Assembly: GCA_029582165.1 (NCBI GenBank)
Contig: CM055874.1
Span: 1,438,114 to 1,502,113, forward strand
Source of the DNA: Portulaca oleracea
Lineage: Eukaryota > Streptophyta > Magnoliopsida > Caryophyllales > Portulacaceae
Direction of reading: 5' to 3'
Length of the DNA: 64,000 nt
The position numbers were made by a program, and so were the translations under genes. Below are positions 10,501-23,587 of the stretch, piece after piece (the stretch's first letter is position 1; every line of letters starts with the position of its first letter). The notes beneath the pieces are model-generated. The model worked only from the letters and a program-made list of their open reading frames with translations, was not told where the DNA came from and ran no database searches.

Positions 10501-11689
10501 TTGTTGATAATGAGAAAGAGCGGGAGAAATCTTAAAATTTTATCGGTTGGGTCAATTTTATTTGGTCGGGTCCTGTTTTGGGTGATTTAGTTCGGTCTAT
10601 GGGTTGGACCGATGAACGAATATCAGAATTTCTTGAACTGAGGACTAGACCACCGTCTGGATTATGAATAGCACTAGTTGTTATATTAACAGGAAATGGA
10701 AAATTAGACTCTACAAGTTGTACTTAGAGCTCTTGATCTTAAAAAATGTCCTAAGAGCACTTGTAATTGAACCAAAAATGAATCAAAAGTGGGACCCACT
10801 ATGTAAAATGCACAGGATTTGATGTGAGAGCAGTTCACTATGAAACTCATCAAATCCTTTGTATTTTACGTTGTGGGCTTCGCTTGTGAGTCAATTTTTG
10901 GCAGAGCCACTCACCATGAAGCTCATCAAATCCTTTGTATTTTACGTGTTACGACTCCACTTGCGAGCCATGCTTAAGTCATAATTGCAAGTGAATCTAG
11001 TCGATATAAATCCAAATCCAATACCCCATCGCCCGCCATGACCCTAAACCTCATAATAACAGGACCCACACTGACAGTTATTGTTCGATCCTCCAAATCA
11101 AACAGGTACCCCAATGAGGCCAAACGGCCCCATCGACGCCTACCTCTTCAGCCTGATCGACGAGGATGGCAAGAGCATCCAACCGGGCAACTTCGAGAGG
11201 CACTGGGGGATCTTCTACTACGACGGTACTCCAAAGTACCAACTCAACCTCGGCCTGACCCAAAACAACGCCCTCGTCCCAGCAAAAGGGGTTCAATATC
11301 TTCCCAAAAAATGGTGCGTAATGCCCTCCTCGGCTAGCCTAAACGACCCCCAGGTGGCCCCAAGTGTGAGCTATGCTTGTGCCAACGCCGACTGCACCAG
11401 TTTAGGGTACGGGAGTACGTGTGGCAATTTGGATGCCATTGGGAACGTATCGTACGCTTATAACAGCTATTATCAGAGGCAAAATCAGCTGGATAGTGCC
11501 TGTAAATTTCCTGACGGTCTTTCGATGATCACCACAGAAGACCCTTCTCAGGGAACCTGCAGATTTATCGTCCAGATCAGGAGTGATAAAGTCGCAGGAG
11601 CTAGCAGTGGCGGCAGTTGTGGGTTTCCGCAGACATTTGCAAGTTTTCTGCTCTCGTTGTTGGTGATTCTGATCAGTTGTAAATTTTAG
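7566..11689 (+). CDS. GPI-anchored GH17 beta-1,3-glucanase with X8 domain
   Basis: Three exons: 7566-7921, 9932-10482 and 11106-11689; together 1491 nt, 496 residues. GH17 enzymes hydrolyse beta-1,3-glucan (callose) in the wall, often at plasmodesmata. Residues 1-29 are a signal peptide ending in VHG. The GH17 barrel follows, with the acid/base Glu126 in VAVGNE and the nucleophile Glu271 in [10 protein letters not shown]. An X8/CBM43 module (about 372-455) shows the WC start and the spaced cysteines of this callose-binding fold. The hydrophobic C-terminus (about 478-494) after a small-residue stretch fits a GPI-anchor signal. Family consensus has NEP after the acid/base; here it is NEQ. Intron 1 is 2010 bp; intron 2 contains a duplicated segment. 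Convergent with DCAF1. Similar to what I recall of At4g31140. Substrate specificity is inferred. Confidence 0.92.
10780..10965 (+). repeat. Duplicated segment in GH17 intron 2
   Basis: The word CATCAAATCCTTTGTATTTT occurs at about 10849 and 10927, each followed by ACG and preceded by a CACTATGAA/CACCATGAAG block. This indicates an 80-base tandem duplication inside the intron. Its neighbour at 10790-10825 has partial inverted similarity (TAAAATGCACAGGATTTGATG), suggesting a small inverted-repeat element. Confidence 0.45.
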
Positions 11690-12620
11690 ATTATTGTAGA
11701 GTTCTTTGTCAAAAATCTTTTGTGTTTGGTTCAGATTATTGAACAGGTAAATTGTTTTGTGCATATCAGGTTGTATAACTCTACAATTGTTTCAGATACT
11801 GCACTGGTATTTTGGGTGCAGAGGAGACCACAAAGACATGAACAAACATGTCCCATGTTTTGGCCCTATAAACTTCTTTTGCAATCAGTATCTTAGCAGG
11901 AATAACAATCTGAATATCCCTGATCCGGCATAAACGAGACCCATGGTAGGTGGTCTCGGTATACCAACAAAAATCCAGATGCGGGTTATTCAGGATCCAG
12001 AAAAATCGGACATCGAACGAAAACTTATGTCCGACACTCATTTTTTTCACATATTTTTGGGTCGGACCTGGAGCGTACAAAACAGACAAGCTAAATTTAA
12101 GGGTCTAAATCGGGTTCAGACAATAGAAATTTGAAAAAAAATGTGTTTAAATTTTCAGTTAAATCGGTCAATGTCAAAACTCGGACAAAATTCTAAGACC
12201 ATACCCAAATTTTCCAGGCCGGACAAATCCGAATTATCAGGTCGGACAGATTTTCACCGGTCCTAATTCACACAGTAGAACTGTAGAAGCATGTCATTAC
12301 TGATCATCATGCAAAGCATCACCTTTCTGAAGGGAAAAAGTCCAGAAATCAGCCTTTTTACTTCTGTAGTGTTCTGAGAGACCTGACAATTCTACCATGG
12401 GCACAAAGAGGAACTTATTGTTGACAACTTAATTTTAATTAAATCAGCACCTCCACATTCCAAAAGATTCAACCAAAAAATTTGACCTAAGACAAGCTAA
12501 TAGTTACAAGATTTCCCAAGTGCCAATTGCTACAAAACCCCTCAAATTCTCCCTTTGTGAAGAAAATAGAGTGCTTGTAATATAAACACTTGAAGACCAA
12601 AAGATATCCATCCATATTCT
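11690..12620. other. Convergent intergenic region with a dispersed repeat
   Basis: The first part is the 3' UTR of the glucanase and the last 300 bases are the 3' UTR of DCAF1. Between about 11870 and 12270 lies a repeat with CGGGTTCAGACAATAGAA and ATGTCAAAACTCGGACAAA motifs; near-identical motifs recur at 33065-33140. No gene seen. Confidence 0.5.
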
Positions 12621-15600
12621 TCAAAGGTATTCTTCATCCCCACTGCTGAATGACTCCATCATGTCGCTGTCATCATCATCGTCATCCTCGTCGTCTTCCG
12701 TTACAATCTCCAAAACTCCCGGTCCCCCGCCGAAACCCATATCTTCGACAAAGAAATCGCCATCATCTTCATCATCGTCATCCTCATCATCGATATCAGC
12801 CAAACTGTCATCGTCGTTGCTCATGTCATCGCCATCCCCTTCAAGACCCGTCCCCAAAAGTGGGTCCTCGTCCCCGTCATCATCGTCATCATCCTCCTCT
12901 TCCTCGCTCTCCACGTCATCGGGGTCGGAGTCATCATCCGGGGGCTTCCGGCGGCCAATCTCGTAAACCCTAGCGGACGAGAACATCTCCTCGGGGTCGT
13001 CCATCGTGACCAGGCCCACAAAGGAGTCGGTGGGCTCCGTGGCAAAGTCAAGGACGCACCGGTCCACGGGGATCGTGGCAATGTCCGAGTAGTTGACCGC
13101 GTCCACCGTGCGGAAAGCCGCGTATAGGGGGTGCTTGCTACGGCGGTTGTTGACAGCCAGCATTATGTCGTCGAGGTTCCTTCTCAGGATCGCGTAGATC
13201 ACGTCCCCGCCACTGTTGAATGTGATGACAGTTTGGTCCAGAGACGGCACGCTCCTGAGAAGCCTGAACTTTCGGAGGTCCCAGACTTCAGAGTTTATGA
13301 TAACCTGTCACAGCAGCATATGCATATTGAAGCTTGTCAGGGAAAGGAGTATATTCAGTTATTCAGTTATCCACTTTCTCCTGAGAGGATAGAGGGAGTG
13401 TATTCAGTTACTCATTTTCTAAAACAGCAGAATATCGAGAATGTACTTCAAACCTTAGTTGAATCATCTCCTTCAAGTTTGTGCCTTATAAGAGCCGCAA
13501 ATTACAATTATACCACACAATATATGAAGTCATAAGACCACAATAATACTATATACAACACTGGGTAGAAAGAATTGTATATGTTTTGAAAGTTTGAGGC
13601 AGAAAATAAGTTGGTCCCTCCGTCCCTTATAACGTGTCCACCTAACTGACTTTTACTGTCCCAAATTATCTGTCATTTTACATCCTCAACATAAATATCT
13701 CCACTTTTACCCTAGTAATTAGTCGCAACAACTATATTTCAGATAGATTTAGAGGTAGACAAGTAATTCTATGCTTCTTTTCCCTAGTTTTTCAGAATAC
13801 CCGAACCCTTGCTCAAAACGTCACTAAAAAGGGGAGAACTACAACCAGCAAGAGATCTCACAAAGGAATTTACATTTAATCATTGATCATACCTCATTCC
13901 CAGCAGGATGGAAGCCACCGCCACCATAATCAGTGAACTGATCAAACCGATGAACAGGACCAGAAACTCGCCTGTCCCACAGCACGCCGTTCCACAGCAG
14001 CATCTCGTCTGACGGGCTGAAATGTACAACAGAGTATGCATGTCCACGACCAGACGGACCAGAAGAGGTATCTGTCAACTTAAGATCCAACTGACAAGTC
14101 TGAACGTCATACAACAGAATCTCACGCTGGGACCCAGTTTCTGTCGGCAAGGCTGCAAACCGCGTCCCAGAATGGTTGAACCTCGCCGCCCTGCACCCGT
14201 CAAATGAATGAAACGGGCCCCCCGTGATCGAACTCGCGTCCCACAGCTTCACGTCAAGGGAGGTAGAAGACAGCACCAGCTGGGTCTCCTGGGTAGGGCA
14301 TGACTGTACAAGGATCACTGGAGACTGATGGCTTATGCACGTCTCCAACACATTGTTGCTGGTGGTGTCGAAGATCTTGAGCTCCCCTGAATGACCCCCA
14401 GCAGCAATCTGTGACGAGTCACCAAGGAAAGTCATGCATGTCAGAAGCGCAGCAGCATCGTCCCTACAAGTTCGCCATGGCCTAAACCGACTGTAGACAA
14501 ACTGACGGTCCTTCCTACTGCCATGTATTCCACCATACATGCTTCTAAACTCACGAGTACCGAGACGCGCAGTGACATTGAAAGGGGCGTCAAGGCTCCG
14601 CTTAGGCTCAGGACAAACATGAGGATGCAGGAGCGAGAGAGGGGGTAGAGTGGTTATAGGAGCAGGGCACTGGCGGTGCTGATGCTTTAGATACTGAACT
14701 ACTATGGAGTCTAATGTCAATCTCTCCGAGCCCCCTGGTTGTGGGTCACCACATTGATTGTCATCCAAATTATCAGTCTGGGCAGTGAAAGGCGTTTGCC
14801 GACCGTACAAATCCTTGATGCTGGAATTTGGGGTGGAGAAGCCTAGGACATCACTCAAAAGGCTGCCTTTGCGGATGTTACTGTTGGGAGTCTGGAAGAC
14901 AGGAGACTTGAGTCCATGGTCGGTAGAGTTTAGTCGCTTTGCTGACGAGGATGGACCGATGTCCTTAATCTCTGTTAACTTCCTCTTCATTGGCAATACT
15001 ATTGGTGTTTTAAAAGAAGTGTCAACATCAACTGTCAGTTCAGAAGTTGATGTCACAGGAGTTTCTGATGGGCCTGTTGATGCCGGACCCTTTTTCGAAG
15101 AACCATTGTGGACATTGGCAGTAGATGGTGATTGTAGCTCACTAGACGGGCGGGTTTTAACCCGTGAATTGAAGCTCGATGAGAAGACCAGAGGTTTTTT
15201 CTTCACAGACATAGCTGAATCACCACCCTTCAACAGCAGTGGCTCGTTCTGTGGTGCAGTCAATTTTGGCCTATTGTTTAGGAACCCTCCAGGAATCCGG
15301 CCAGATGGCCACTGGATTTGGATGGCAGGAGCCTCTTGAACAATATCATGATGAACAACAGAGGAAGGAGCTGATTGAGATGGTAAAGGTGTCAACTGAG
15401 CCTCTTTCAATAATGCAGAGGCAGTTGTAGATAAACCGCATGCCTGTAGATGCTCGTGTATAAGAAGCAAGAGCTCCCTGGAATGCAAACAGATATCAAA
15501 AATACTGGCAGACAAGCAATAGGAACCCATTACAACCAAAGCAAGAAAGACCAAGATACCTCGGATGGTATGTGATGGGAGTAGCTGCAGCAATAGCGGC

Positions 15601-18600
15601 TCTTTCTATACGTCTTAGTGTCGGCGTAGCAGCATCACTAGCAGCCAATGTGCTTGCACGGCCTGAATTTGTTACAATCTGTGAACCACATCAAGCAGTT
15701 AGCAGTTAGCATTGTGATGTAGAACTCTTGGTGAGCAATTCCTGCAGAAAGGTATTCTCACGGAGAATTTCATTCAAAAAATCCAATTCATGATAATCTG
15801 CCTCATCCCTAAAACACAAGGGATTTTTATAGCTAACAGGTTCAGCAAAAACTAGAATGTATCAAATCAAGTACCATATATTAAGAACACTTTTTAACAA
15901 AACAAATCCGTCAATATTCATAGTAATTCATACCATTTAGTTCTCGAAATCAATATTTACAGGCTCAACATTCAACAATATGTCAAAACCAACTTGACCA
16001 TGCTTAAAAAGGTTCCTATAAGTAATTGTCATTCACTACACATGAGTATTCAAGTCCACATTATAAACATGAACAAAAGCTTGTGAATCATACCGAAATT
16101 AACTCTATAGCAGCTTGTGTAAGTTCTGTTTTCCAGCGATTCTGCTCAGTTCCAGAGGTCTGGCTGCCCAAGTCCCTTATAACCTCTGATAACTTTTTAC
16201 CAACCTGAGAAATCCAACCCAATAATTATAAATTTTCACGTACTGCAGAGAATCAAAGAACCTCCCCGGTTACCTTTTCTTCCTTTCCCAGAGATCATAT
16301 AGGTGTAAGATTACAAACCAAACAAAAGAAAGCATGGTGAGTTCACCTGAAGCTTTGTCAATATGTGTGCGATTGTGTCATCCCTGGCCAAACCAAGCAA
16401 GACTCGGCATGCAAGTGCACGCAGACAATCAAGAGTAGCTGGGGGCATCACCACACGGGTTTGCAGAAGTTGCAGAAGAACCTTAATACCATTGTTGGCA
16501 CGAACAGCCTCTCTTGCTTGACGGTATCCTTGTTCTAACTGTGCAGCAAGGCCAGCACAACCAGCTCCAGCACCTAAAGAAATCCTACGGTCGCCAACTA
16601 ATCCAGATGCCAAACTATGAGCTGGACTTTGCATAGTATTATTTACAGATAAACCCCTATCTGAAGTACTGGGTTCACCATTTTGCTCCCTTGTTTCACA
16701 GTGGCTGGGCACAGAAACAGCTCGATCTGAGATATTTCTTTCCACATTTCTATCCCTAGTATCTGTACCAGGAGCGTTAGATGTTTGGACGGGAACAGAT
16801 TGCTGACCTTGTGCAACAATAGCTGATTTATTGCTGATTGATGGCGGAGGGCAAACAAGGTTGACCAGGACATTTAGTGCCTGCTCAATAATCTGATATA
16901 TACATATTATCAAGAAAAATGAATAAGGTTTGCGTCAGTTCATGCTCCAAGGAGACAATCAAGATATTCATCCTTAAATTGGCACTTAGCAAAGAACAAA
17001 TAAAAATGTACTTACATCAGGGTCTATATAACCAGGTCCATTTGCTGCATCCAAAATAATTGCTATTCCCACACGATCATTGCTTAATGTAGCATTAACG
17101 ATCAATTTCCGACTATAGGGTACCAGTGTCACAATATGCAGAATACCCAATGCATATTGAAGTAAGTCATGCAAATAACGATCAACAGGAGGGGCCTACA
17201 AAGAGAATAACAATTAGCATCACAAATGTCAGCAAAATTTGATCAGGAAACAGAAGGCAAAGGGAAGTACCTGACATAACTCTAGCATTGTAACATGTCC
17301 ATTACAAGCCAGAAACCTCTCTACTGCTGTCCATTTATCCCTTACCAATGCAGCACCGAGTTTCCTGTCCTTTTGTATCTGGAGAAAAACTGCATCCATG
17401 GCCTCATTACTAATGTCAAGAGGCTTATACCCAGCTCTTGCACTCGGAATATGACGAGCTGAGCTTCGATTGCTTCTGCTTGGACGAAGCATGTCCACAT
17501 GCAGCAGCAGCTGTGCTCTAAAATACTGTCGTAGAGCAACACATGTATGATAAGCTATCTGTTTCTCAGACGATGTAAGTACTTCAGCATTTGATCTTTC
17601 ATTTCTGAGTGCTCCATTAGATGCTGCCATGGCCCCAGAAGTAACTCCTGACCTTACAGAAGCAGCTTCATGTAAGAGGCCTAACAATTTCTGCAGACCA
17701 TCTAGTTCATCGAATGCATCAAGAATAGCTCTGAAGACAAATGCAGATGTGAAAAACAAAGCTGCATTTTTCCGGGCCAGATCCTGTACGCATTCAAGAA
17801 GCTGCAGACCCAACTGAACCACCTGGTGAATAATATCTGGCGGAAGTGCACAAACACGCTCCATAATCCCCTGAAGCAAATGTCCCAAAACATATTTAGA
17901 AAAAGAAATGACACGAAAACCCCTTAACACAGGAGCTGACAATGAATAGATGAACAACACCAGAGAACCACAACTGAATCAGGCAAAAAAGTATCCAGAG
18001 TTTAAATCTTACCTGAAGAGACCCAATAGTAAACAAGCAGGAAGAAAGCCCAAAGAAAGTCTGGACAACTCCCGGCACAGCAAGCAATTTCTGTATGCCA
18101 CCACGATCCACAAACATTGCAGCGAATTTTCGATGTGCAGCCAAAGCACAAATGAGCTTCAGCACATCAGGAAGGAAAGACAAGTTTTCTGGTTCCTTTT
18201 TGTCACTGGAATATCTCAATAGCAATGCAATGCAAACATCTACTCCCTTCTCATGCAACACAGGCCCGAGAACCTCAACATACTCTCCCAGAATCTCAAG
18301 ACACTGAATGCAAAACTTCTCCCTTTGCTGTGCAAGGACATCAGTATCTGGGATGAAGAACTCTACGGCATCATCATTTGCTTCTGGTTCAGCAGCATTG
18401 CTTTTCGGCTCATCAGCTTTGTTCTTCTCAGAATTTCTACCATATGAAATGGTTGCATGTTAGAACCTCCCCAAGACAAACATAGCAATATTTGAAAAAA
18501 GGGAAAAACATCTCAATTCACAAACAATAAGCTGACAAGAGAACCACATTTGGTCATTTGTGGCATATTTTTTCAATCCATTACCTTGAAACTTCAATCG

Positions 18601-21600
18601 CATTAGCAGCATCAATTACGGTAGATGCAGCTCTTGAAGCAGCCGACACTGCAGCTTCTTCGTTGTTTGTAGCTTTGAACTCCTATACATGAATAGAACC
18701 ACAAAATCAGAAAACATGTTCGGCATAAAACTATATATATTCTGTTCTCTTATTTTAGTGATCACTCTTTCTACTGCTCTGATCAAGTTTTCTTTATACT
18801 TTATTAACTTATCAACTTATTAATTTGGGAAGTGGGACTGTTTTGTCTTCCATCTTCGTTCTTTCAGTGAAAAGGGTGTATTCCACAGTACTTACATCTA
18901 TGGCAGCACTTTTCACCAGTTCTGCAGCTGCGTCACCTGCAGCTTTGACTGCTTCCACGGGTGCACCGGCAGCTCTGGCCTCAGCTTCAGCAGCTCTGAC
19001 AGCTGACTTCACAAGATCTGAGATGTCCTTGGTGCCAACTCTGCAATCTTGGAAGCATTCATCATTATCATCTCTTTCCATGGCCATGCCTTCAAAAATC
19101 CTATTTGAGGACCTCTTGGCATCTGCGACTCGTTTACCATCAGTGTTCCTCATTGAATTCCTTTCTCTACCAACCCGTCCTTGACTCCCACGACTTCCAG
19201 ACCCAGGAGATGTAAGAGGCTGCTCAACATCTAAAGCATTTTCATTAACTCTCACCTTAGCCCTATGCCTCGACAAGCCACGATTACCCCTGCGCCTTGA
19301 AGGATCATCCCTTAAGTTATCATCAAAATCGTCATCACGCAAGGATCTCCCAGCTCCAGGACCATTTCTGTCCCCAATTCTCAACTTCCCATCATGCACA
19401 TCTTGACCATGCCACCGATCCTCACCATCAACATCTGCATCATAGGCATGAACCTCTTCCGCCAACCCATCAGATGGCTCCCTGTTCACCCAATGTTCTT
19501 CTCCATGTACCTGCTGACTGATGCTTCTATCATGGTCCCTTTCAGCAGCTTGGTCCGTTAGTCTTCCATCTTGTTGTGTTCTAGAATCATCTTGAGAAGC
19601 AGTCTCTAAAGTCTGCCGTAACCTGCCACGACTCTCGTCTCTACTTCTTCCAGCTCCATGTGAAACAGTTTTGCCGTCAGCAGTATGACCTATGTCTTTC
19701 TGACTAGCACTCATCTCTCCAAGGACTCGATTTCGAAGATAGCGCATCAACTTAGCTGACAAGCCAGAAGTCAAGACGTCTTCAACTACTTGACTACCAC
19801 TGAAACCACCCAAGGAAAATTCAGATAATGTAGCATATCTCAGGTTTATCAGATTAATTAGCACATAAAACATACCTAGTTAAACATACAGCAAGAAGGC
19901 CAGTAGAATAAGTCCTACGCATGTCAAAATCGGATGACTTCTTTTCACCAAATTGACGTTTCCATGTGCTATTGTCACTGGAAACTCTGGCACTGTCATC
20001 CAACACCCAGTTTTTAATGTTTTCCAACACATCATCCTCGAAAACATGGGGATACTGCAGGACACAGTCAATGATCGATAAGTCATAAGTTGAAATAGCT
20101 ATGCGCTAAGTGCATACATCAGAGCCAAAGCTTTTCAAATTTTACCATCCACGTCAGTGAGCAGCCAAGAACCACCCTTGCAGCTGCAGCTTGGACTGGA
20201 ATTGAGTATCTAGGGTCTGATAAAAATTTTGATGATATCAATTCAAAGAATTCATCATTTTCCTGAAGAAGAAAGGACCAATTCAGAGCAGTGTCATAAT
20301 TTTGCTACATGCAAAAAACAGAGATTACATCTATCCAAATGATAGCAAATTGATAAGTAATTAAATAATCTGCTGGCAGTAACCGAGATATTACCCGCAG
20401 TAAGTTACCCAGTCGTCCAATATTATGTGATGCCCGGTTGTTGTTGGAGGAGGAATGGCCCGTCTCTTCCATATACCTGTGTAAAAAAAGGCTAATGAAT
20501 AGCTGCTCATACTCGCACGTTTTTATCACTTGGGTGCCAATCTGGCGAGAAGCAATACTTGGGAAACAACCCTGACTCCAAACACGTGAAAGGAAAATGC
20601 TAACATGAATACAGAGGAAATTTATTATGTAGGAAAATACAGGCACAATAGAGCCAAATTTCAAATTTATGCTCGATATTCTGTTACCATTCAATTGCGA
20701 AATACAGGTCTGACCTTCTATATTGCCAACTATATGTGAATTTAGGGATATTTTCCCGAACCACGTGATTCTGAATCAGCAGAAGCAAGCATGAACTCAG
20801 GGTCATTTCCTGGAATACAATGATTCGATTTTTCCGACACAAAAGCCAGCCCAAATGTGGTCACAAGTCCCCAACAGATTATCCCGTTACCTAGCAAATG
20901 AGACCCTACTCACTAGGGTTCTAGAACCTAACCTACTTGTAAGGCCTCGAGCAACCCTCTGATCAACTACGCCATCTCCAATACAGATTGCTAATGGTTA
21001 ATTCATGTGCATGCTTAAAGAGTAACTTTCGATTAAACATACTTTGTTCACAAAAAGACTTCGAATAATTCCTTTAAAAAGTTTGGTGTAGCCCATTCCT
21101 GAAGAAATCTGACACACGTCCACATCTAAATCCCTCATGAAGGTACAGCTAATAATATTTAACCCCTTTGCAAGTTCATGGCTTCATCTTCAACCTATGT
21201 TACTCAGACTCTTCATTTTCCCTGCCGTTGGACCCTTGATACCCGGAAAAGGGTGCGACACTCAGACACTTCAACTTACAACGAAAATGTATAAAATTTC
21301 TTTAAATTAGCCGAGTCCGACACCCGCAAGCGTGCCCGAGTCTGAGTAACATAGTCTTCAACTACAGCACCCTCCCCCAGGGTTGTTAGCTAGACATATA
21401 CTGGCACAGCAACACTTTCATCGACATTATTTATGCCCATACTAATTGATTTCATTAAAGGTAGTAGTGGAAAAAGATAACCCCATATACAACAAGCAGC
21501 ACAACACAGAAGATGGGCAAAAGAAACCATATGCACACTCACAGCTCCAGAAACCTCATACCAGTTCAACAGTGAATTATTAATAACCAAACACTTAAAA

Positions 21601-21817
21601 CAAATAAACAAATAAAACCTCAATAATTCAACTTAGCAAACCCCCATTTTAAAATTACAAAATCAAGAATCCCATGTTATTCCACACCAATAACACTCTA
21701 TCTCCCACGAACATCATCACTACACAACGCCCCAAAACTCAGACGCTCCACCACACTCACTCACTCACAACTTTTCGAATTCCTCATACTCACAAATTCA
21801 TACAGAGAAAGAGAACG

Positions 21818-21864
<47 letters not shown>

Positions 21865-22088
21865 GCTTCTTGATTTTCAAGAAGAGAAGCGAGGCCATGG
21901 AGAACCTTGGGGTTAGGGTTATCCGGCGAAGAAGTGATCATCTCCATAAGCTTCTGCGCCTGGGCGATCAAACCCTCGTCCTCCTCCTCCTCCTCGCCGG
22001 CGCCGGAACCCTCGGTATTCTCCGGCGGATTCTCCGGCGGCGGCGGCGGCGAATTCGAAGAAGAAGCGGCCTCCATTGCCGCCTCCAT
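12621..22088 (-). CDS. DCAF1: DDB1-CUL4 associated factor 1 (DCAF1/VprBP homolog)
   Basis: Fourteen exons in transcript order: 22088-21862, 20476-20395, 20262-20146, 20054-19876, 19799-18896, 18682-18585, 18436-18013, 17870-17271, 17195-17016, 16892-16347, 16204-16094, 15678-15560, 15477-13893, 13304-12621. They sum to 5856 nt (1951 residues) with every junction in frame, close to the length I recall for Arabidopsis DCAF1. The protein is a substrate receptor of nuclear CUL4-DDB1 ubiquitin ligase. An acidic, Pro-rich N-terminus is followed by a long helical region (VVQLGLQLLECVQDLARKN), a LisH motif (about 1197-1225), and WD40 repeats from about 1526. Two WDxR DDB1-binding motifs follow (LWDRR about 1698, VWDLR about 1731). 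The last ~105 residues are almost entirely Asp/Glu/Ser. The start is the first ATG of MEAAMEAASS; a second Met at codon 5 is possible. Intron 1 holds a SINE, a hAT MITE and a GA repeat. Confidence 0.95.
20815..20985 (-). mobile_element. tRNA-derived SINE in DCAF1 intron 1
   Basis: On the minus strand the sequence begins GGAGATGGCGTAGTTGATCA, resembling a pol III A box. About 40 bases later it has GGTTCTAGAACCC, close to a B box. It continues into a non-tRNA body ending near 20815. AATACA occurs just outside both ends (about 20812 and 20979) and may be a short target duplication. It is not a functional tRNA gene: no cloverleaf can be drawn. It lies in the same orientation as DCAF1. Confidence 0.5.
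21195..21354. mobile_element. hAT-type MITE with perfect 17-bp terminal repeats
   Basis: The ends CTATGTTACTCAGACTC and its exact reverse complement bound a 160-bp insert. The perfect 8-mer TCTTCAAC flanks it at 21187-21194 and 21355-21362. An 8-bp duplication fits hAT. The interior carries GGGTGCGACACTC and CGAGTCCGACACCCG words. It sits in DCAF1 intron 1. Perfect ends and duplication suggest a recent insertion. Confidence 0.85.
21817..21860. repeat. GA microsatellite abutting the DCAF1 exon 1 splice donor
   Basis: An uninterrupted GA run ends one base before the donor. In the transcript, intron 1 begins GT followed directly by a long CT repeat (donor CCAG|GTCTCTCT). The donor thus lacks the usual GTRAGT consensus. 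Confidence 0.85.
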
Positions 22089-23587
22089 GAACGGAGCTCG
22101 AAAACTCCTCAATCCACAAACCAGAAACTCGAATTCCGGGACCTAATCAACGAATTAGGGTTCGTCGGAGAAGGAATCGAAGAGGGTTGCGAGTGGTGTT
22201 CTTTCTCCCAGAGGAAGGAGAGCTGAGGAAGGAATATTGAAAATGTCGGGGAGTTTTTTTTTTTTATTTTGTTTTTGGTTTCAGTTTGGGGGTGTGTTTG
22301 AGTTTCTCTCTCTAGCTTCTCTCTCTAGAGCGGAGATTTGGGGGGGTTTTATATGAGGGCGGGGGTTAGGGATGTGATGCGCAGAGAGAGACATTTGGAA
22401 GGTTCCGGACCGGGCCATGTTCGGGTCGCCCGTTAGAACGTAATATTTTTTTATTTTTATATTTTTGTAACTTTTTTCCCCTTACTTTTTCTGGGGGTTT
22501 CTCTTTTATTTGTAGCGTTCTTTTTGGAAATTTTTTAGTTAGAATGTGTTGCTATATTCAACCAAAAAATATTCTTGCCATAAAAATAATAATAATAATT
22601 GTAATAATAGTTGAATATATTGGTTAGTGTAAAATATTGTTACATTATCAAATATGGGATACAAGTTTCATATAAATGATAAGTTACATTATATAAAAAT
22701 AGTGTAAGAGTTTACCCTATTTGTTCTTACTTGCAAATATTAAGTTGTTCCCTTTTAATTGTGTGATTATTCATTTTCAGATATATTTGAATATAAACTT
22801 TAGCTACATGTAATTTATATTGGTCCAAGTCGCCGATAGCGCATCCACAACAAAATTTGGTGTTAGTGACTCCCTAGTCCAATATCAATTTTGTATTTGT
22901 ATCCACAAAATAAATTTAAAAATGTACTTGTAAATTCAAAATTTTACAACACAAGCATTTTTTTAAAAAAAAAAAAAAACAACTCGGCTTAAAAAGCAAA
23001 GCTTTAATATGTTACATATTAATTGTTATCTATGCGTTATTAATTTCTCGGACTATACGATATTCTATTGCACGAAAATACCATCATTTGATTCATAATG
23101 AAAAATATTATTATAAAAATATAATGTGACAGAGAGGCTAAAAGAAAAAAAGTTCAACAACCCAAAAGCCTAAAGTAAATTAGTCTTTTTTTTTTTTGGT
23201 CCCAAAAAAGATACCAAATAGCAGCTGAAAATCCCACTAGAAAAGGCTTGAGGGAAAGCAAAGCATTATTATGCAAACAAAACCAACCAATCATGAGTTC
23301 AATACAAATATACAATTGACCCTAATCCATGTAAGGAGTAATTTAGGCCTTGAAATTGCTCAGTCATCCAGTACCAACTCTAAAATGTGGATGGCTGGGG
23401 CCAAAAAATGCATACTGCCCAACAAAAAACAAGAACCTGAAATTCTAACAGAAGCTATGAATTGAGATTAGTTACATTAATCACCTAAAATCTAAACACA
23501 TTTTGGATATAGATACAAGAGACCCCAACCAATGGTTCCATTGATCCTTAAAAGTGGTGTTCTTAAGTGGAAAGTAGCAGATCTTGA
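22089..23587. promoter_or_regulatory. DCAF1 upstream region and intergenic DNA
   Basis: 22089-22430 is GC-richer with CT/GA tracts (TCTCTCTCTAGCTTCTCTCTC near 22305) and probably contains the DCAF1 leader and core promoter, read on the minus strand. 22440-23250 is AT-rich and empty. 23250-23587 is likely the 3' UTR of the following minus-strand gene. A frame at 23271-23465 is not supported as a gene. Confidence 0.45.

Noticed and set aside
12650..12973. Long + strand frames rich in Ser or in His/Pro/Arg
   Set aside because: They are complements of the GAT/GAA-rich acidic tail of DCAF1 and have no independent support.
20871..20985. A minus-strand tRNA gene
   Set aside because: A-box and B-box-like words are present, but no acceptor stem or anticodon loop can be formed. 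A SINE head explains them.
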